Shown here: positions 61,907 to 64,000 of the stretch, one piece after another
Position numbering within the stretch: position 1 is the stretch's first letter
Layout of the letters: every line of letters begins with the position of its first letter
Assembly: GCA_021776515.1 (NCBI GenBank)
Contig: JAJFFS010000008.1
Span: forward strand, 124,001 to 188,000
From: Robiginitomaculum sp.
Lineage (GTDB): Bacteria > Pseudomonadota > Alphaproteobacteria > Caulobacterales > Maricaulaceae
Length of the DNA: 64,000 nucleotides
Direction: 5' to 3'
Position numbers and translations under genes: made by a program
The notes under the pieces: model-generated
Seen by the model: only the letters and a program-made list of their open reading frames with translations
Databases searched by the model: none
Told to the model about the DNA's origin: nothing

Positions 61907-64000
61907 ATGGAAAAGCTGAACACTCAAGAGCCGCCTGCAAATACGGTAACTCTGAGCATTGATGGTATTGAGGTCAGTGTGCCGCAAGGCACTACGCTGA
62001 AACGTGCTGCCCGTATTATTGGCACTGACATACCTAGCCTGTGCGCTATCTCCAGCCTTAAACCCCTGGGGTCATGCCGACTATGTCTGGTGGAAATTGA
62101 AGGGCGGAAAGATACGCCGGCCTCCTGCACCACCCCGGTAAGGGAGGGCATGGTTGTTCACACGGAAACCACACGCCTGAACCGTCTGCGCAAAGGTGTG
62201 ATGGAACTCTATATTTCCGATCATCCGCTTGATTGCCTGACATGCGCCGCCAATGGCGATTGCGAGTTGCAGGACATGGCCGGGCGTGTTGGCCTGCGCG
62301 ATGTGCGTTATGGAATTGCGGGCGAAAACCATCTGGATAGCCCAAAAGACGAGAGCAATCCGTATTTCACTTTTGATCCGGCCAAATGTATTGTCTGTGC
62401 GCGCTGTGTACGGGCTTGTGACGAGGTGCAGGGCACACTGGCGCTCACCCTTGAAGGGCGCGGATTTGACAACAAGGTTAGCGCGGGCGGCACAAACTTT
62501 TTCGACAGCGAATGTGTTTCCTGCGGTGCTTGTGTTCAGGCCTGTCCAACCGCAACATTGATGGAAAACAGTGTCATAGAGCTGGGCGTGCCGGACCGGG
62601 TGGTCAAAACTACCTGTGCCTATTGCGGGGTTGGTTGTTCATTTCGCGCCGAGCTGAAGGGCAATACAGTTGTCCGCATGGTGCCGGATGAAGACGGCAA
62701 GGCCAATCATGGCCATTCCTGCGTCAAGGGCCGCTTTGCCTGGGGTTATGCCAACCACCCGGACCGCAAAACCAAACCCATGATCCGCGAGAGCATAGAC
62801 GATGACTGGCGCGAGGTTGGCTGGGATGAGGCCTTTGTTTTTGCCGCCAAACGCCTGAACGCTATCAAGAAAAAACACGGACCAAAATCCATTGGCGGAA
62901 TTACCTCCTCGCGTTGTACAAATGAGGAAGTATGGCTGGTACAAAAAACCATCCGTGCCGCCTTTGGCAATAACAATGTTGATACCTGCGCGCGGGTTTG
63001 TCATTCGCCCACAGGCTATGGCTTAAAGCAAACATTTGGCGAAAGTGCTGGCACGCAAAATTTTGATTCAGTGCGTGAAACAGACCTCATCATGGTCATT
63101 GGCGCGAACCCCACCGAAGCACATCCGGTATTTGGCTCGGCCATGAAGAAACGGCTGCGCGAAGGGGCAAAGCTGATTGTACTGGACCCACGTGCAATAG
63201 AGCTGGTCAGTGCGCCGCATATTCGTGCTGATTATCATTTGGCACTATTGCCTGGCACCAATGTAGCCATGGTCAATGCTTTTGCCTACGTCATCGTTAC
63301 CGAAGGTCTGGTTGATGAAGCCTTTGTAGCAGCGCGTTGTGACACGGCCTCGTTTAATGAATGGCGCAGTTTTGCCGCCAGCGCAGAAAACACCCCTGAA
63401 GCCGTTTCAAAAATAACCGGCGTACCGGCGGATGACATTCGTGCTGCCGCCAGGATTTATGCAACTACGCCCAATGCTGCCATTTATTATGGTCTGGGTG
63501 TGACCGAACATAGCCAGGGCTCGACCATGGTTATGGGCATGGCCAATCTGGCTATGGCAACAGGTAATATTGGTCGCGCGGGGGTTGGCGTGAACCCCAT
63601 GCGCGGTCAAAATAACGTGCAAGGCTCATGCGATATGGGTTCATTTCCTCATGAGTTTGCCGGTTATCGCCCGGTTAGCGATGACGTGACCCGCGCACAA
63701 TTTGAGGCGGATTGGGGCGTAACACTGGATGCGAAGCCGGGCCTGCGCATCCCCAATATGCTGGATGAAGCCTGCGCCGGAACGTTCAAGGGGCTTTATA
63801 TTCAAGGCGAGGATATTGCCCAGAGCGACCCCAATACCTTGCATGTGGAAAAGGCCTTGCGCGCTATGGAATGCGTGATTGTGCAGGACTTGTTTCTCAA
63901 TGAAACCGCACGCTTTGCCCATGTGTTTTTGCCTGGAACGTCGTTTCTTGAAAAAGACGGCACCTTCATCAATGCCGAGCGGCGTATCAATCGCGTTCGC
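61907..64000 (+). CDS. fdsA: NAD-dependent formate dehydrogenase alpha subunit, 3' end outside window
   Basis: 698 codons are present and the frame is open at the right edge. The family is about 920-960 residues. Order: NuoG-like N-terminus with [2Fe-2S] (LGSCRLCLVEIEG), a His/Cys cluster (SDHPLDCLTCAANGDCELQ), two [4Fe-4S] sites (CIVCARCVRACDEVQG, CVSCGACVQACPTATL) and the Mo/W-bisMGD catalytic domain with its own cluster (CAYCGVGC). The metal ligand is Cys365 next to His366 in CARVCHSPTGYG, so this is a selenium-free enzyme. It oxidises formate to CO2. ATG 61907 follows AGGAGAGG. Confidence 0.95.
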   Translation, partial: MEKLNTQEPPANTVTLSIDGIEVSVPQGTTLKRAARIIGTDIPSLCAISSLKPLGSCRLCLVEIEGRKDTPASCTTPVREGMVVHTETTRLNRLRKGVMELYISDHPLDCLTCAANGDCELQDMAGRVGLRDVRYGIAGENHLDSPKDESNPYFTFDPAKCIVCARCVRACDEVQGTLALTLEGRGFDNKVSAGGTNFFDSECVSCGACVQACPTATLMENSVIELGVPDRVVKTTCAYCGVGCSFRAELKGNTVVRMVPDEDGKANHGHSCVKGRFAWGYANHPDRKTKPMIRESIDDDWREVGWDEAFVFAAKRLNAIKKKHGPKSIGGITSSRCTNEEVWLVQKTIRAAFGNNNVDTCARVCHSPTGYGLKQTFGESAGTQNFDSVRETDLIMVIGANPTEAHPVFGSAMKKRLREGAKLIVLDPRAIELVSAPHIRADYHLALLPGTNVAMVNAFAYVIVTEGLVDEAFVAARCDTASFNEWRSFAASAENTPEAVSKITGVPADDIRAAARIYATTPNAAIYYGLGVTEHSQGSTMVMGMANLAMATGNIGRAGVGVNPMRGQNNVQGSCDMGSFPHEFAGYRPVSDDVTRAQFEADWGVTLDAKPGLRIPNMLDEACAGTFKGLYIQGEDIAQSDPNTLHVEKALRAMECVIVQDLFLNETARFAHVFLPGTSFLEKDGTFINAERRINRVR

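Noticed and set aside
1-64000. tRNA genes, rRNA genes or CRISPR arrays
   Set aside because: No T-arm motif with cloverleaf potential, no rRNA-like stretch and no regularly spaced direct repeats were seen in the intergenic regions.

Overview
The window is a 64 kb stretch of a Gram-negative chromosome, very probably an alphaproteobacterium with moderate G+C. Pointers are the lpoA/rsmI/yraN/dolP-type locus, a CIRCE-controlled groESL, a MerR-controlled fatty-acid beta-oxidation operon, a TonB receptor of the style common in Sphingomonadales, Kordiimonadales and Caulobacterales, SoxBDAG with a fused dimethylglycine-dehydrogenase-like enzyme, and intergenic palindromes of types familiar from alphaproteobacteria. 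The order and genus cannot be fixed from the sequence alone. No rRNA, tRNA, CRISPR array, prophage or transposase was seen.

Layout. 1-5.5 kb: housekeeping genes (purH, rdgB, hemW), an XRE/DUF2975 pair and small exported proteins. 5.5-11 kb: envelope locus (LpoA-like lipoprotein divergent from rsmI-yraN-dolP-like-gshB), then a copper chaperone and a pseudaminic-acid-type methylase. 11-14 kb: a large hybrid histidine kinase. 14-21.8 kb: a minus-strand beta-oxidation operon (MerR regulator, two acyl-CoA dehydrogenases, thiolase, FadJ-like protein), interrupted by a small lipoprotein and a DUF559 gene framed by inverted palindromic repeats. 22-31 kb: acetyltransferase, LuxR-type regulator facing a catalytically impaired hydrolase, groES-groEL, a serine-hydrolase lipoprotein, an acidic secreted protein and two nucleotide-sugar genes.

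31-64 kb is the most interesting part. It reads as one functional island for stripping and oxidising N-methyl groups, most simply those of glycine betaine. It contains a BetI-like TetR regulator, a dimethylglycine-dehydrogenase-like flavoprotein, heterotetrameric sarcosine oxidase (soxBDAG), a FolB-like pteridine enzyme, a TonB receptor, a BCCT-type betaine transporter, an MFS protein and a GlxA/GbdR-like AraC regulator. A long plus-strand cluster follows: fhs, corrinoid protein, DUF1638 protein, MetV-like protein, metF, pterin-binding methyltransferase, GFA-family protein, RACo-like corrinoid activator, non-pyrrolysine MttB-family methyltransferase, folD and an NAD-linked formate dehydrogenase (fdsG, fdsB, start of fdsA).

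Proposed flow (inference): BCCT imports betaine. The MttB-family enzyme moves the first methyl to the corrinoid protein, the pterin-binding methyltransferase passes it to tetrahydrofolate, and MetV/MetF oxidise methyl-THF to methylene-THF. The DMGDH-like enzyme and SoxBDAG remove the other two methyls, giving glycine and methylene-THF. FolD and Fhs turn the C1 units into formate plus ATP, and formate dehydrogenase yields CO2 and NADH. This joins an acetogen/methanogen-like corrinoid module to the oxidative demethylation route of aerobes. Palindromes near the TetR gene and the TonB receptor gene, a foldable leader upstream of fhs, and Arg-rich tails on three proteins of the corrinoid module are the least explained features.
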